A stretch of 6,774 nt of DNA from an uncultured Bacillota bacterium (GTDB lineage Bacteria; Bacillota; Clostridia; Oscillospirales; Oscillospiraceae): assembly GCA_947383275.1 (NCBI GenBank), contig CANDCW010000109.1:1-6774 (forward strand), in the 5' to 3' direction. Made by a program: the position numbers and the translations under genes. Position 1 is the stretch's first letter; every line of letters starts with the position of its first letter. The notes beneath the pieces are model-generated. The model searched no databases and was not told the DNA's origin. It was given only the letters and a program-made list of their open reading frames with translations. This document shows positions 6,465-6,774 of this stretch, piece by piece.

Positions 6465-6774
6465 ATGCCAGTATTCCGCGTGGAGAGAAACAAGGGGTAC
6501 ACGGTCATGTCCAACTACCACCTGCGGGACAAATCCCTGTCCCTGAAAGCCAAGGGCCTGTTGTCGCAGATTTTGTCACTCCCGGAAGATTGGGATTATA
6601 CCCTGTCCGGCCTGTGCTGCATCAACCGGGAGAGCAAGGACGCTATTCGTTCCGCTGTCAACGAATTGGAGCGGGCCGGGTACATCGAGCGCCACCAGAC
6701 CACGGACGAAAGCGGCAAATTCAGCAGCAACGAGTACATCATCCACGAACAGCCTGTTTCTTTGCCGCCGTCGT
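6465..6774 (+). CDS. Winged helix-turn-helix protein, likely ICE replication/replisome protein (partial)
   Basis: An open frame begins at ATG 6465 and runs off the window after 103 codons with no stop. It is preceded by AAAGGAG (6449-6455), nine bases from the start. The N-terminus reads MPVFRVERNKGYTVMSNYHL, then an LSLKAKGLLSQILSLP segment. A predicted helix-turn-helix and wing follow over about residues 26-95, with the recognition region near INRESKDAIRSAVNELERAGYI. This pattern is typical of the HTH_36-like N-terminal domain of replisome-organiser or DnaD-like proteins, common in Clostridia ICEs and usually followed by a DnaC-like helicase loader. Its exact role cannot be judged from the N-terminus alone. 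It is divergent from the recombinase array and lies behind a leader containing a terminator, which suggests controlled expression. Confidence 0.75.
   Translation, partial: MPVFRVERNKGYTVMSNYHLRDKSLSLKAKGLLSQILSLPEDWDYTLSGLCCINRESKDAIRSAVNELERAGYIERHQTTDESGKFSSNEYIIHEQPVSLPPS

Noticed and set aside
1..6774. tRNA, rRNA, CRISPR arrays, oriT.
   Set aside because: I looked for cloverleaf-like segments, regularly spaced repeats and a relaxase-linked nick region and saw none.

Overview
This window looks like part of an integrative and conjugative element (ICE) from a GC-rich gut Firmicute of the Clostridia, in the broad Tn1549/CTn style. The lineage is inferred from the gene families, the GC-rich third codon positions and the strong purine-rich ribosome sites; nothing here fixes the species.

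Layout. Reading leftward on the minus strand from about 2600 is a conjugation and maintenance block: a ParB-family protein (1695-2597), an acidic protein I do not recognise (1097-1639), a PcfB/DUF3801 protein (568-1047, TTG start), and the first 175 codons of a VirD4/PcfC coupling ATPase (44-571). The ATPase breaks off right after its Asp-Pro-Lys-Gly motif, where a different, AT-richer sequence begins at the left edge. Upstream of this block, also on the minus strand, are three tightly coupled serine recombinases (2758-6399). Only the middle one (3120-4823) is complete. The first has lost its N-terminus with the catalytic serine, and the third has lost everything after about residue 81. At the right edge, on the plus strand, a winged-helix protein resembling ICE replication/replisome proteins begins at 6465 and runs out of the window.

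How it fits together. PcfB and the coupling ATPase would bring DNA to the type IV secretion channel, ParB would help maintain the element, and the intact recombinase could carry out site-specific integration, excision or cassette movement. The broken outer recombinases show that the array has been rearranged where it joins the ICE backbone.

The most notable regulatory feature is a repeated arrangement. Strong intrinsic terminators sit immediately in front of the ribosome binding sites of parB, the acidic gene and the plus-strand winged-helix gene, with no room for an ordinary promoter in between. The terminator before the winged-helix gene also follows an 11-codon leader reading frame whose stop codon touches the hairpin. 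This suggests expression gated by attenuation or antitermination, which remains an inference.
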